From Cordia subcordata (lineage: Eukaryota; Streptophyta; Magnoliopsida; Boraginales; Cordiaceae): DNA of 64,000 bases. The notes under the pieces were generated by a model, which saw only the letters and a list, made by a program, of their open reading frames with translations, did not search any database and was not told the DNA's origin. Shown piece after piece: positions 1 to 16,200 of the stretch. Location of the stretch: assembly GCA_028554755.1 (NCBI GenBank), contig JAPTOF010000001.1:5748501-5812500 (forward strand). Direction: 5' to 3'. The translations under genes and the position numbers were made by a program. Each line of letters begins with the position of its first letter. The stretch's first letter is position 1.

Positions 1-1291
1 GGACTGTTTGGAAAGTTTCAAAATTTCCTTCTTTTAAAAAGAAAAAGAGAAAGAATCTAATGGATATTTAGAATTAATTTATAAATATTTGTTTATCTAT
101 TTACAAAGTATTCATTGTTAATTTTATCATAGCTAATTAAGACAAATATAAAATTTTCAAAAGTAATTTAAAATTTTCATTAATTTTTTTCCTTTTCGTT
201 TTTTTTTTAAAAAAATTCGAAACTTTCCAAGTTGTCAGAACACATGACCGGAGGGGAAGTTTATATACTTTTATATTTTTACCACGGGAACTGATTTATG
301 AATCATTTAAACAAAAAGTAGTAGGTTTTTGCCATGTAGATGTCTCAATATTCAATAAGGGCAAAACTAATACTTTATGAAGTTGCATGGTTTTTCAGTA
401 TAATAGAGAGACCTAAGAAAAAAAATAATTAAATATATATTTAGTCTAATATTTGAAAATAACTAAATAAGGGACCCAAATATCTTTTTCTACGCTTAAT
501 CTCATGATGATTATCTCCATTTCCAGTTTTTTGGCTGAGCATCTCCATTTCCAGTTGGTGATTTCGGTTTGATCAATACTTGTTAAGTTCTTACTTTTCT
601 TCATTTGATCCTTGTGTTGTTGTCTGATTTTTCATTTTAGGGATCTCAGTTTCGGTGAAAGGGATAGAATATTTGCAACAGGTTTCCATTCAATTGAACT
701 ACGCTTATTTATTTATTTATTTTTTCAATTAGGATCTTATTTTTTGGTTGCGATTCCACCATGTCCTTTCCATCCCACTGGAAATCAACTTTATGGTATA
801 AATGCTTATGACCTCCGCCCCTATGCATTCCGGTAATGATTGGTTTGGCATTATGACCGTTACCACTATGATACTATCCATAGATCAAAGGCTATGATGA
901 AAGTTCGAATCAGCTTCCTAACCTATAGAATATGGAATTATTTCATAGATTGAATTTCACTTTACTATCTATGATTCTGTTATGTCTCTATATTCTCCAT
1001 GATTGCTTGCTTTTATTTGCCTGGATTAGCGACCAAAACATCTATCTCGAATTAGTGACGGAAATTTCTAATCCCTCACTATCTAGAGACAGGCCAAACA
1101 GAGGGGGGGGGGGGGGGAGGAGAAAGTAAATATGTCCATTGAGCAACGTGAGAGAACATATTTTGGTAAGGTAAAAAGCAAGACAACGCCCTTTTCACTT
1201 GGAAACAGCAAGACAATGCCCGTAATTATTACATGTTTTATTTCTGGTAAAGAGCATGTGTACTAGAAAAATAGGAGTATGAAAAGGAGAT
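1..1291. other. Intergenic AT-rich DNA downstream of the glucosidase gene
   Basis: I see no supported gene here. The stretch is AT-rich, with short open frames at about 612-836 and 932-1129 that have no recognisable motif. Positions about 1030-1090 contain a phrase of the type 'tagtgacggaaa' that also occurs, in varied form, near 19.72 kb and is common at the ends of plant DNA transposons, so the stretch may hold a decayed element. A run of 15 G lies at 1103-1117. The stop codon of the minus-strand glucosidase gene lies at its right edge, so its 3' UTR should lie within roughly the last few hundred bases. Confidence 0.5.
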
Positions 1292-4200
1292 TTACTCCAA
1301 CTCTTTCACCTCGTATTCATGAGATATCCTAAGAGGTGATTCCTTGGAGACAGGCCTTTGTTCAGACCAAAGCTCCAGATTCACAGTCCCTGATCCCCAA
1401 TGCACAAGACACTTGAATACCTGTTGAGTGTTGAACCGGTTTACTAGTGCCAGACCAAGGCATTTGTCTATAAGCATCCATTCACCTAAAATACACAAAG
1501 CAAACAAATATTCACTTTGTTATCAGCCCCTGTAACAGTTGTTGAAGGAGCTAAAAGAAAATCGTCACTGTGTGAAGGGCGAAAGATAACCAGAAATGAG
1601 CAGGCAAAGAATATCTACCGTTTGGAAGGAGGTCTCCTTCGAAAACCTGCTCTCCGGAGTCTGGCCAAACTTCGTGCTTGGACCCATTGACAGAGATGAA
1701 TGTTATGTACGACTCGGTTGCGTGCAGCAAGGCGAATGTTGGGTGCACGCGCAAGCATACAAGCCTGCAAATATGAATATACAGTTGTAGAATAGGAGAG
1801 AGGATGGAAATAAACAAGTTAGAGTAACACAAAAATGAAAGGATGCAAACACGGACGGATTATAATTGAAAAGCATTACATGCATATGTTATAACTATTC
1901 TGCAATAATCTTAAAACAAATGAAACATTAAAATGAAATGATAAACATGTCATAGAAATCACTGGATATTTTTGTGATTAGCATTTCAAGACGATTGGTA
2001 AACCCCCACCCCTATAGGATTGAATTCAGGGCCTCACGCCTGAGGGAGATTTCAAGACCATTATAATTGATTGACTGCTAATATTTATTTTGTACAGGTG
2101 CTAGATTTATTATTTCTCGTTTAATCCTTTCTCATGTTTTCGAGGCCGATCCATCATAAGAATTTCGTTTGAACTAAGCTTATTTCATGTTTAACATTCT
2201 TGGTTTCTTATTCACATTTAAGATTCTCAAGTATAGTATGAACATCTAATCGCACCTTGAATATCCTCCAGAACCAGCACCAACTTTGCGGGCCACAATG
2301 CCCGAGTTGATTTGAAAAATCTTTGGGTTGTCCTTTGGAAATGATATTTCCCGTTCAAGAATTAATCCTCCACCTATATCGCCTTCTAACTTAAGAGACT
2401 CCACTTCTCCTGCCTGCTCTAGATCCCGCCTGTAATGGGAAAATGTTGCAGCAAATACAGCATCCCAAAAGAATTAAATAGATATATCACAAGAAAATAA
2501 TAATTTTCCATCACGACACACAAGATATAAGAAAAAACTTTTCATCGGAACAGACAATATTTCGTAAGCAAATTATACTACATACGAAATTCCCAACCAT
2601 CTCAAACGCCTCTTGCCCTGTAAAACTCAGTGACAAGAAAACTGTAGGCAAGCTAAAGTTGTCAGAGCATCCTTCGGATGTTCAGTGAGAGCATCCTTAT
2701 TATGTTCAGTGTCCAACTAGAATTTTCTTTTCTTCTTTCTCTTCCGATACCACATCACGAAGCCAAAGGCATCGCCAGCTATGACTAGCAAGGAATAGAA
2801 CATGGATGGTCCTCTACTCATACAAAATTAAGAGAAAAATCCAAAGTAATGCCTCACATTTTTGCTAAATATTCTCCTAGGCTATCTATACACAGCACAG
2901 GACATTCACTTACCTGAATGGGGTGTTCCAAACACATACGACATTTATCAAACCTTTGGACCAAATATTACACATATATGCTCTAACCAAGCAGGTAAAC
3001 TGTTTTTCGGAAAGTTAATTTTCAGGAATGTAATTAAGAAAGGTCATCTACAGAAATACATAATTATACAGTAAGATCCTTCCCCATTCTTTTTAGTTAT
3101 TTCCGTTGTTGGATATATTTTTGGCAAATCCTCTATGCAGTACCTCTATTAGATATATAGATGCAACACATGTCATGCGCAATTGGTTGCCTATATTGGC
3201 ATTGCCCTTGTACATCTTCTTCACTCACAGGAGTCAAAATGGTTTGACCGTTTCTCCTTTCTTTTTACATAGTGGTATCTGAAGTTACAGGGGTACCCTG
3301 TTGAAGTGCTTTTTTTTTTCCCTTTTTTTCCCTTTCTTCTTTCTTAAGTATCAGCTAGCAATAAATATCCTTTTAAAAGTTAAGCACATCAAATATTAGG
3401 AAAATTACATGATGTCAATCAGGAATCCAGAAACTCAATTATTTATTTACTTACTCAATGACTAAATACTCCTCAAAGCATCCAGCAGAGCGGTATTCAG
3501 TGCCACTATACTCTTCATATCCATTGATTTCTACCCTGCTGTGAAGCCATTGAGTTCCTGTTACAAAGCAAAAATAATACAATATGTTTAATCAATATCC
3601 TTTTGGTGCATAGATGGCAGATGTAGAAATACTCGTGACCAGTGGATAACTTGAGATGATTTATCCACATTGACTGATAACAAATAATCATCTTCTATAT
3701 TGTAACACAAGGCTAGTGAATACTAAATTGGATGAAGTTGGGTCGAAGAGAAAGGCTTCTCTTCTGTCATCTGAAATATTCTTCTACTAGATTGAGTCAA
3801 ATTGTGCAATTTGGAATTCAGTAAATACAACAAATATTTAAAGTAAGTACGTGAAAAACAAAATACTTGAACCTATACTAGTAGAACACTTCAACTAATT
3901 TTTTTGGGATTTTTTTCAGAAAATAATTTTTTAGTCATTTTTTATAACACTTATCACAAGTTGATGCGACGCGTTTGGTTCCACTTTAAATTTTTGCATA
4001 CATTAAATATTATTAGTAGAATATAATAGATATCTTTTGATCTCTAATTACTTATAGGTTAAAGACAAAAAATAGCGTTTTGGGAAGCTAACCATATTAA
4101 TCAATCAAAAAATTTTTTTTTTGAAAGCCATGTGGCAGCAACACAGTGCACCACATGGCAGCAAGAGGTGCTTTTGGTTTGGAAAGGAAAATGCTTATTA

Positions 4201-7200
4201 TAGAATTGTTACTAAAAGAACGTCACCCCGCATTCTGAAGAGAGCAAATCTTTGCCTATGTATCAATATGCAGATTATTACAGTTCATAACACAGGAAGA
4301 GGAACGCAATTGACCACTAATCTAGTAGTACAAAGTTCCAGAAGTAATCCTCTTTAGCAAATAAATGGAGTTCTTCTGATATTGTTTGATGCGGGCCACA
4401 AGATTGGGAATTTTGGCTAAACTTCACAGGATGAAAAGTGAGCTAGTTTTTATCAAAGAATGCATGTTATAATTTATGAGTGTAAACTAACCAAACCACA
4501 CCTTAACCCACTAGATGGGATTGGCTACATGGATTTGATAACGCAACTCATTTTTGTTGAGGGTCATCTCTTCCATTACTTAAATGCACATGAGATCTCA
4601 TCTGAGTTTCTCCATCCAATTTATGAGTATATCCAGTCACCTACGTCACTGATGCTGACTATGAGCTGGATATCTATTCTTCCCAACATGTGAGCTTTTC
4701 TGAGCGGAATTTATGCGGTATACAAGCACATGACTTCTTATATATTAGCAGTAAATTATTTGATAATTATTTAGTAGGGAAATATAAAATTATTTAGAAT
4801 GAAATAAAATGCTTCAGCGATAATATCAGCATTTATTTACACTATAAGATAGTTCTTTCGACTTAGTAGCCCATGCACTTTCCAAGGGACATCACTATTC
4901 CAAAGAAAGAGAAATATGGACACAAAAGATTGCAAAGGAAATCAAAAGGTCTTAGATGCTTCCATTTACGATAACAATCAGAGAGACAAATAATAAAGAA
5001 ATATTACCTGAAGGAAGGTGCTCCATAGAGATAATTCTACCACCAATCCAGGGAACTACTTTGATGGCCCAATCACCACTTCTCATTTCAACTGGAGTTC
5101 TTGAAAGTTCTACTCCTTTGTGTCCAGAGACAACATCCACGTCCTGTATAGGTTTAGCACATTCTGCAATACACATGTTAAATAATATAATTACCATGCT
5201 ATGAGAAGATAGCCTTATCCAATACCACAAAAAGCTTCATAACCTCTTAAAATTGCAAGACTTGTGCTACTATTTACCTAAAATGTGCTTCAATCCGAGC
5301 CTTGTACTTCATTCATTCCTTTAGAGCTAAATGATAATAAGTAAACCTGAACTACAAGGTTCTATCTCAGGTCTAACTTAGTCGCCAGTAGTTTTTCAAT
5401 AATCTTTGGTCTAGTGTACACGTATATTGTTCCAAACTATCTTAATCTTGAAATAGGCAATACATTCCAAATTTGACATATATCTTAAGCATATACTCTA
5501 ATCCACTATCTGGCAGTGAATTCAACTCTTCTAACAGCTCTTGCCATCTGCTAGCACAAAAGAATCCAAAAAAAAAAAATGCATTTGATCAATTTGAAAT
5601 GCTTTCAATTTCAGAACAAGACCTCTTCTCCCTGTTATTACTGGCTCAGCAAGGAGGAGATAAAGATGGAAAAATAGGAGAAAACAGGAATGGGTAATGG
5701 TGAAATTCAGAGAACGCAAGAATAGAAGAGTTACCAATACGAGTTTTGAATTGTTTTTCACCCATGAGTACCAAATCTGAGACTTCATCTTTGGATGGCA
5801 TCACAATTTTCACAGTTTCTCCATCAGTGCCCCATGCATCAAGCTGTATGAAAGCGCCCATAATAAAAAAGACACAAAATGAAGGGGTCCAGTTTTGAGG
5901 GACGATTAACTGAAATGGCTAATGCTCACCCTAGCAAAGTTGCCCAACAATAGTTGTACGTGTAAATGACGTTTTGGCCTTTTCCATGATCCTTCAGTTT
6001 TTAAAACACTCAAAGTAACAACTGAAGATTGAAGTTCAGCAGCATATGTTGTCAAAAGATATTCTCCTCTTGTGTACGCATATCCATCACCATCGTCTTC
6101 AAAGATAATGCCTTCAGCCTTACCTGCATATTCAGAGACCTGTTAGACCTGAAAAGACAAGACAGAATGCTGGCACTAGATTGAAGCTTCCAGTATCCAA
6201 AAGCAACAAGATGCGTATTGCACAAGTTATCCATTAAGGTCTATGACCTGCTTAGCCAGCATGAAGTGACATAAATTAACAAATGCAACAAGGGAAGGTG
6301 TTGATATACGAGTAAGATAAACCTATAGTAACAGCTTAAACTTTTAGATATGGTGTTAAATTAATAGGAAGGAGATGATGTCAAATGACAAGGTAGAAAG
6401 TCCATAATTGTCAAGCTAACAAGGTTGCACTACCTAAAACATGCCAGTAATACTAGTTCATACTTGACCATTATAAATGCACGGTTGCAAGCTTGAGCTA
6501 CGTAGACTGCAGCCAGTCCATCGAATGTGTTGGCTGAGACATATCTTGAAGATCTTGGGGAGGAACAGAAAAGCCTTTGATGATGAATGATGATAGTAAT
6601 CAGCATCAACAATGTCAAACTTCTTGCTAGAATTGGCAGAGAATTTATGGAAAGCAATAAAATTGGATGAGAAGAGTATACATATAGACCTGTATTATAG
6701 ATGGAGCTATCCTACAACTGGCGGCGATGTTTCTCGTCAAGATTCAGTCAAGATGAAGGGAAGTTCAGAATGAGGACAGGCTGGAAGAAGGTTACGAATT
6801 ACTCATTCCATCAAAAATCTTTTAGATGCACAAACCACCTATATATTCAGCTTCTCTCACTCAGATTTCTAAAAGCCTTCTGTCAATATTGTTTTGTTTC
6901 CTACCAGAAAATCTTGGTAGACCAAGATGCACATGAACATACAGAGACATGTACTGTTTCACTACAAATAAATACATGATTATTACAATAAATTAGCTTG
7001 AACTGACACACAGTTTCTATAACTAATCATCTTGTTCTCTATGTTAAGAAAATAAATAAATACAAAAAAACCCCTCTTACAAGCTTAAACTTTTAGATGA
7101 GGCGGTAACTTAATATAGTATCAAAGCCCAGTTCATGAGTCCAAAACTCACTGCTACTCATTTGAAACCATTAAAATTGTTCAGATACAAGGCTCTAAAC

Positions 7201-10200
7201 AAGTCCTGTCATCACATGAAGGGGTGTGCTAAGACAACAAATAAATACAACAAATTCTCCTCTACAAGCTTAAGTTCCTACATGAGGTGATAACTTTATA
7301 CCCTCGGCACTGGAAGCACTAAGATCATTTGTCTATTGCCGTCTCAATTCTACCATTGCATCCCTTTTAATGCCACCTCTCCAATTTATGCACTGTTACT
7401 GAGTGCTTAGATTCCACAAGATTCTGGCCGAGCATCTTAGAGTTTTACAATACATAGTTTTACCATTACGTAGCTTTGTCATAAATGCAAGTATACATAG
7501 TTTTTTCATTAGGTAGTTTTATCGTAAAAGTATTTTTAATTTCTCTGTGCCTGGAAATGCCAATACCTCTACGGGAGAAATTTGCCATGCTTCTCAGAGA
7601 CACCTGTTTATTTCTTTTGGTAAGCTCCACGTTCAAAGTTTCTTTGAGAAAGTTCCAAGTCTTAACTTGCAAAATTCCACCTCTACTTACCACGTTTCTG
7701 TTACATGGAAACAAAAACTAGAAAAGCGAAATAGAAAGGTAATCAGGGAAAAGTTTCTAAAGCTCTACAACCAAATAGAACAGATAAATAGCCAGAAGCA
7801 TTCCTCCAGGCAATGAAAAAGTACATGCTCGTTATCAAAATATCTGAATATGAAAAATTGTAGAGCTCTTCACAATGTTTTGACTAATATATTGCACAAG
7901 CAACCAAACATTGCAAATCAATTGTCTCTATAGACACAACCAAGGCAGAGTAAACTGAAATCAGAAGAGGACCTAAAATGAGAAAATAGTAAAGTTCAAT
8001 TATCCAAGCAAAGTCCAAGACAGGTTGACCACATATATGATTATTTACTATGAAGCACATCTTAATATATCAATATTCTGGAAGCAGAAAGTTTACCATT
8101 TTCATCCAAAGCCACCAGCAAAGATAAATCATCCGTATCTTTAGCTTCACCAACATGCTGATAAGGACGGCCCAGAGGAATAATAGATCCACCTTTCAGA
8201 TATAGTGCAGGTAAATCCTAGTACATCAAAAGGGTCAGAAAAAGTTAAGGGCAGAATGCAACAGAAGACTGAAAAGTAATATTTCTACAGCAGAAGTTTC
8301 CCCATATACCGGATGTGAATCTTCAAAATCAAAACTCAACCACATGCCACAAGGCAACTTGTGCTGCAATATGTCCAAACTTTGATTATGTTGAGTGCTG
8401 CAATAACAACAAGAATATCAGTACATGTTGACAAATATATGAAGCCAAATTTGAAGACCTTCCAAGAAATGACATGAATATGTTAAGAAGTCTCGCTGAG
8501 AATGTACAGTGCAGTTGGTGCCATAATTCAAAAAATTTTCACATTTTTTGCCCGTGAAGGTGTCCACAAGTATGAATATAATGGACAAAATCTCTAAAAC
8601 TTGTACTCAAACATGACAGGCACCAAGTTACGAGGTACTAAATATTAAGGTACCTAGATACTGGGAAAGGGGAAAGCAGACAAAAACCTAATCCTAATAA
8701 TACAATCCAGTTGCCTCAGGCTTCATTCAATTCAGGTAGCTCTCCCACTTGGACAACTACAAAAATTTTCCTCTTTTCCGTTTTGACGGCATTAAAAATT
8801 ACTAGGCTTCATCTTTAATTCCTGCAAGCGTTAGAGTAGACAAATGAAGACCTTCCTAGCCATATGGTACTTAATCCTCATAATGTATAGCTTCTTCCAC
8901 ACACTGATGCCCCATTTGTCTTCGCGGAAATGTTTTCCCGAAAAATATTTTCCTGATTTTCCGGTGTTTGGTAACTCTGGAAAATAACTTAACAGGAAAA
9001 CATTTTATGGTCAATGGAAAACTTTAGTTATAAACGAAGGAATACGTTTTCCTTATGGTAACTCTCTTTTTCTCTTACACACTGCCCACCACTTCCCACA
9101 CCCACCCCATACCGCAACCCCTTACCCCTACCCCCTACCCCCCACGCCCACCCCACCCTAACCCCCTTAAAAGATTAAAAATTAAAAAAGCACAAAATTA
9201 AATAAATTAAATAATTTAAAACCTTTCATTAACTAATTTTGACAAAACTTGCGATTTTATTTCCACAGGAAAACTCCCTGAAATAGCATCCATCACAGGC
9301 TAAACAATCGCTGTTTACCAATTACTATGTGCCTCATCCAAGCCTAGCCAAATTCATGACCTCATAAACTAGTCAATCTCTCCATAGTGGGATTAAAAAA
9401 CTCTAAAAAACTCCAAGTATTTTGAGGATAGATGCACTTTTATGGAGTCAGTGACTTGGAAATTCTATTTCCTATATGCTTTTACTTGGGTCCTCGGGAG
9501 CTATTGAGGTTTCACTCACTGTCCTCTCTAGCTTTCCAGTTCTTCTCGAAGCAGTTAAATCTCTAAATGCTGTGTCCCATATGTCCTCCTCCTACCTCTT
9601 TTGAACAAATTACCAAAACATATTCCTTGAATAATAAATCAACATAAACTTTTACCACAGGTTTCAATGCATCAAATCATTACCTCAGGCAGCCCCCACT
9701 TTGGTAACAAATACCCAAAGGACCAGCTATTGAAACAAGCGCAAACAACAAAATTAAACACAGACATGAACAAAGTTCTACTCCCCTAGTATTGCAATTT
9801 GAAAGGAAGTGAATGGACACCTGGCATATACAAGAAGTGACCCCAACAAGAACGAGTTTTCATGTGATCTTAATGCGGCATCCTTGGGATCTGCACAAGC
9901 AATTCAAGGATTGATGATCCACTGAAAAATGAAGTGGAACCTAATGTCAATTGTATAGAGCCAAGTTAATCATCGTACCAGCAAAGAAAGTGGGAGTCGC
10001 CACAGGAATACCCCTTGTATGTGCCACATAAAACAAAGTATATATGTGTGGTAAAAGGCGGTAACGCCTCTTCAGGGCCAGACGACAAACTACTTCACAC
10101 TGTCAAAGAGAAAATTTTTGAAAAACAGTAATAAGTTTTAGATCTGAAATTTAACATCAAACCGTACAGAAGATAGATATGAACTAAGTTATTCAGTAGT

Positions 10201-13200
10201 TCTTTTATTAGTTCAGATAATTGAAACTTTTCTTTGACATCAACAGGGTATATTTTCCTGATTGAACATAAATGAAAATCTTCATACAAAATATTAGACC
10301 TCAGAAAAAGGCAAGGAAAGATATTACTGCTTCAAATGAAGACCAGATCTTACTAATTATCAAGAATGATACCGGACTTAAACCGAAGACAGGATAAAAG
10401 TATTAGAATACTAGACTGAATAGGGCAATTTGCTTTGCTTGGAAGCTAGATGAGAGCATACTCTTGTGAATATTTTGTGTAATTATCATCTAAAAAATTG
10501 TTCATCAAGATCCATTAACTGTACTTCACCTTGTACATATTAATTTAATATACTCCCTTGCTCATGTAGCTAAAAAAGAAAAGAAAACAAAAGAAATGGC
10601 AGAAGTACACAATTCTTTCTTTCTCTTCTCTCTCTCTGTTTTCTTTTTTTCTTTTTTCTTGATTTTGAGTAAAGAAGAATATTGTCGAGATGCACCAAGG
10701 GGGTGCTTGAGTGCAGTGCCAAAAATATTTAAATCAACTGCGTAAGCTATATGTACATTCTTGTATGCTATTCTATGTTAACTACACAAGATTCTCTAAT
10801 CCAAAAGCAAAGGTCACTAATCCAATGAAATCTCAAGGATGAAAAGGGCAATTCCTTCCCTTCAAAAGTGCTCCAATTTCTTTCCTTCCATAATGTCCAA
10901 ATGATGGCAAGGGAGACCATATGAATGATTTCTTTCCTAAAACGCCTTTTCTTGCTGACAACATAACCACCCATGAGCTAGAGGGAAAGCAAATACTCCA
11001 CTTATACACTACTATCTGTTACATTTTTGTTGTTATTTTATCTTGCACAAAAATCTACAGGGCAGCTTATGTAAATGATGAAACAGAAATACAACAGCCA
11101 GAAGGAGAGCTCCTATAGTAATTAAGATTTGCTCACATGGTCTTCCATCACAGCTAGAAGATCTTAAGGCATTGGCAGTTAGCCTGAAGTAACATATAAT
11201 GCTGTATATCTGTCAACTGCCAATTAGATCTATGACTTTGTGGCAACAACCTTAAGGATACCATCATGTAATTCAGATTCTTCTCTATGAACAGATAAAG
11301 AGGCACAAACAAACTATTTTGTGCAGTATTATTAGCTCTAACATCATAAGATGGAACCAGAGTACTAATTTAACAGAAGAAATTAGTGATAGACTGGCGA
11401 TCTTGTCAACACGGAAGTACCTCTTCTCCAAAAGACCAAGGCTCATGATCATTAGTATCAGTTTCAGAATGCCCACGACAAAAAGGAAACAGGGCTCCCA
11501 CACCCATCCACCTCCCAAACAGTTTTGGTGTTGCATTACCAGCAAATCCACCTATGTCTGGCCCAGAAAGTGGCTGACCACTGAGCCCCTGAAAACAAAA
11601 CCACCCCTTCATCGGAATTGTGTACTACAGTGAAAATGCTGATAACCACACAGAACATGGAAGTTTCAAAATTAACCATTCAAGAATGAAACGAAAAAAT
11701 AGGTCATGAAAGAGCATGGCATGCCTATTTAAAGCATAAAACTAAAGCAACATCCCCAAAAGCTGATGTAAGCAATGACTCAATTGAAATCTTTATCACA
11801 ATACATCATGGACAATCAGCCAGCACTTGTTTATGCGATAATGTAGCTAAGAGCATATTCTCATTTTCACTTGTGGAGAATGAAGTGACATAAGGCTGTC
11901 AGAACTCAGCTCGGTTTAGGTAATTTTTATCCCTTATATCAGATTAGCAAGATCAAAAGACAGAACAACAGATTCATTTTTAGCAGGCACTTACCAGCTG
12001 AAGAACCATGGAGATGCTCATATGGAGATGCTCCCAAGTTGAAAGGTTATCTCCTGTCCATGTGGCAGCATACCTTTGGCCCCCTATAAATCCTGCCCTT
12101 GTAAGCACAAATGGACGTTTATTTTCATTAGCTAATTTCATGCCGTCATATGTTGATCTTGCCATCAACAGTCCATATACCTGAAACGCAAAGCCAGTTC
12201 CAATATGCAATGGCAGGTAACCACCATGCACTATAATCAACAAAATTGCACAAACAATTGAGAAACTAATCAGCCAGAGCATTAATTTAAATTAATCTGG
12301 TAATTACTGAACTCAAGAAAAAAGTACACCAATATATGTAAGAATAGTCAAATGTCATGATATAAACAGTAAAATGACAAGAAAGCTTAGGTCTGAAGAA
12401 CTGTACATTATGATAATGGGAGTGATTTTGGCATCCTCCAAGGTCAGTGTCACCCATATGGATGTTGTTCTCAGGCATAGTCTTTGTCACAGTCTATCAT
12501 TGAAGGGAGAAAAAAGTGGGACCAGAAACAAGAGGAAAAATCAGAAGGATAAAAAATGTTTCAAATCTTACCTTAAAAACAGCTGGTTCATTCATATCAT
12601 TCCATATCCCATCCACACCATTGGAGATGAAGTCTTTCACTAGATTAGCCCACCATGAACGAGCTTCTGATTGAGTGAAGTCAGGAAATACACAAGGCCC
12701 AGGCCATACCTCCCCTAGACATAATAATAAAATGTGAACAATTGAAAAAGGGGTTATTACTTAGAAGTAAGTTCAAATGAAATAGAATCACCCGGAAGGG
12801 GACGACTTGGCAGCAAAAACCATCTTTCGCCACCTAATCTTGTTTGATGGAATCCCCCTACCCCTATGGTCAACTAACACAACTTTAAATGAAAAAAGCA
12901 GAATCACATACCAACAAAAGGTTTCCCATCTGCTGTTTGAATCCATATATTTCTTTCAGAACCACTATCATAGACGAAGTAACCCTTTTCATTTTTGATA
13001 CCAGGGTCAAGCATCCAGATTGCCTTGAAACCAATTTGATGAAGATACCTTGCAAGAGATTGTGGATCCGGAAAACGCTCCTGACATAATTCAGAGTAGT
13101 CACGTTAGCATTTGATATGATGAAGTGAAAGCATAAAATCCAGAATAAAAGAGAGTAGGCTCCAACTACTAAACATAACAACGAGCTGAACTTTATGTGA

Positions 13201-16200
13201 TAGAATTCATTATCACATGCATATTTGCACTTACGTGAGCACCTCAAATGTATTAACAGATTTCCTTTAGTTATCTATCCCACAATTCTATGAAATCAGG
13301 TTTTGTGATCTAGCTTTCATATTCTAGAATACTCATATGAACCATAGCCAACCATAATTTGATCATTTTCCTCTCTTCTTTTGGTAGTTGTATAATCTAT
13401 TCTCTCGAATACCAAGAATAGCTTACATGTGACAGCATAATTGTCAATGAATGTAACGTGGTTCCATATAGTATTCCTTATAAAATCCAAAAAAAAGTAG
13501 TATTCCTTATAAACAAGTCGTAAAACAGGATGACATAACTCATTTTGTTATTGCAGTACTTACAAGTAATATATAATCATACATAGAAAATCATCTCCAG
13601 ATCAAGAAAGAGAGTTCACTTGTCCATTAAAATAAGAATTCACAATTGAGATAGTACTGACATGTCAAAAATAAAGACAAACAATTAAACACCAGCTATA
13701 ACTTGAAGTATCATCACTTAGCACAAGCAGACATAGAAGTCCATACTTGACAATTATACAATTATTAGCACTATATAAATAAGAAGAGCAAAACATACCT
13801 GATCAAAAGTAAAACAACGAAAACCATCCATGTAGTCGATGTCCATCCATATGACATCACAAGGTATATCTTTCTCCCTAAATGTGCTTGCTATCTGCTT
13901 TATTACAAAGAGTAACACATGGAGATAAAGCTTAAAATGAAAAGTGATGCTGAATAAAATAATAGGCGATACAAACTGAAATCTAAGACAGCAGTTGCAC
14001 ACAAGAATAAAAGAAACAGATTACATGATTCATTCAGATGAGTTATAATTCATTCACTAACAAAGCTACAGTCAACAATAATAGAGAGGGGATGAATACA
14101 GGAACAGTTGGGGGTTGGAATTACAAAATATATAATCTTCATGCTTCCAACATCAGTATGTGCTGACACTCCATACACAGACGAGATCACGCATGCATCT
14201 GCATAAGATCATGTATCCATCTGCATATGAGGAAAGAAGAGTGACCGACCTCACGAACTCGTGCATCAGTCATATAGCTCCAACGGCATTGGTGATAACC
14301 TAAGGACCACTTTGGGGGCATAAATACAGTCCCTGAAAAGATATTATCAGGCCACTAAAGTCAAAACTCTAGTATTTATAACTACTAGGATGCAGCAGGT
14401 GAAGGAAAGTGAAACATTGAACAAAGAGATACACAACCATTAGTTTAGCCTAAGACATTTATTCTTTACTCAGAATATATTAGATGCTTTACTGCCTTCT
14501 TTTTGAAAGTCACAAACAAACTACTGCTCTTGAATCTAGGAAGCCAAAACAACTATGCTGCCTAGTTGCCCAAAAAGATACAGAATTTGTCAACATGGAA
14601 ACCTTCCATTTTTCAGAAGGGAAGCATTGCGGTATGAACAATTGACTCTGTTAAATAGTTTCACAGATATGCTGCACTCTCGCACGAGTTAAAGAAAAAA
14701 TTTGGGAATACAAAACAAGCATTAAGAGAAAGAAAAAATGAAGAGAAAGAAAAGGGAAAATGCTTCCCTAGCCCCAGGGAACAACTCAACCCTTCTAGTC
14801 TCCGGAACATTATCTGAATCTATTTCTGAACTGATTTTCTTCTGCAAAATATAGCAAATAACATAATCCGAACTCTGCTAAATAGATGGCAGTACATCTC
14901 AGGAAATCACTGCGCCTTTTGTTGTTCTGTGATGTAATTCCATCTCAGTGATCAACAAAATCTTCTGTACTGTCCGTCAAATTCATTTACTACTCTGGAA
15001 CAGGTAGAAGTTCAACTTTCCAGCTAAAATGGAAAGTTCCTCCATCATATTGGAAACATATATTTGTAAAAGAAAATGTAAAAGAAAATTTTAATTCTCT
15101 GCTGAAATGTTAACAGCTGATCTATGACTTGTTCTTGATTGTCTCACCATAATTATGCCCGTTTCCTTGACACAATTAACATTAATATCTCCATCAACAA
15201 ATTTTGTTGAACTGGATAACTTAAAATCAGAGGGATGATGATACGATACCTAAGAAAGTTGGAATGAAAGGGAAATTAACATAATACTAGAGATTTCCTG
15301 ACGAGGTGGAAAAGATTGATATGACACCAAACAGTCCTTAGAGATGGCAACATGAGAATAAATAAATAAATAAATACAATGAGAAATATAATGGTTCAGC
15401 AGATTACCAACAGCTTTAGACAAAGATATCAAAACATCAGTTGGGGAAGCAAATGGTCCAAATGTAATAACAGGATACGACTGTGCAGCTATGAACTTTA
15501 TATGTGATTCTTGCCGCAAATCAATCTGCTCAAACAACAAACAACTAGTCATGAAAAGATGATTTCATTTAGTCCTCACCTGATAACATGTCATAAGAAG
15601 ATAGCGAGTACCTCACAACGTCGAGTAGTATCTGCCAGAACCCCCAGTGCTTCTCCAGTAGGAAGAACAGCCAGAACCCAGGGATGTGATTGGTACAATG
15701 AGGTAGTTCCAGGACCATAACCCCAGGCATCAGAATTCCAAACAAATACCTGGACATTACAACGGTACTCCAGATCAAAAGCCAAGAAGAGAGATACAAA
15801 GTGAAGAAAACATGATATTCATATTGTGGAAAAGACCATGTTCACTCACTTACCCTCTTCCCTGTCCTTTCAAGTGGCCCACTAACTTCTCCTGTCCCAT
15901 AAAACGAGGTGCCAGACGGAAGCTGAACAAAGACCAACCTCAAATGCATCAAATAATCATACCAAGTTAGGGACTATATTTAGTGCCATCTGCAGCACAT
16001 GTATGTTTGCAATAGAGCATTCAGTAAAAGCAGTAGTAAACTAACAGCCTTAGATGATAGCATTACCTTAATAGTGACAATTTGCTGTCGAAGAACACAT
16101 TCAAATGTAGGAACATATGATGGAACCTGAGGACAATTCATCAATGGTGTCTCCCTATCTTTGGGATTAACAAACGAAACACTCGGAAATGCTGCATTTC

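Noticed and set aside
612..1129. Possible small genes at the left edge
   Set aside because: Two short frames with hydrophobic translations have no motif, no splice partner and lie in transposon-like sequence.
4121..4693. Open frames of 77-78 codons on the plus strand inside the glucosidase gene
   Set aside because: They fall in the intron between exons 19 and 20 of the opposite-strand gene and have no recognised similarity.
9080..9170. C-rich tract with CCCTA-type words, resembling interstitial telomere repeats
   Set aside because: The plant telomere unit (CCCTAAA) is not repeated in register; this is irregular CCCCACCC/CCCCTACC low complexity inside a MITE-like intron repeat.
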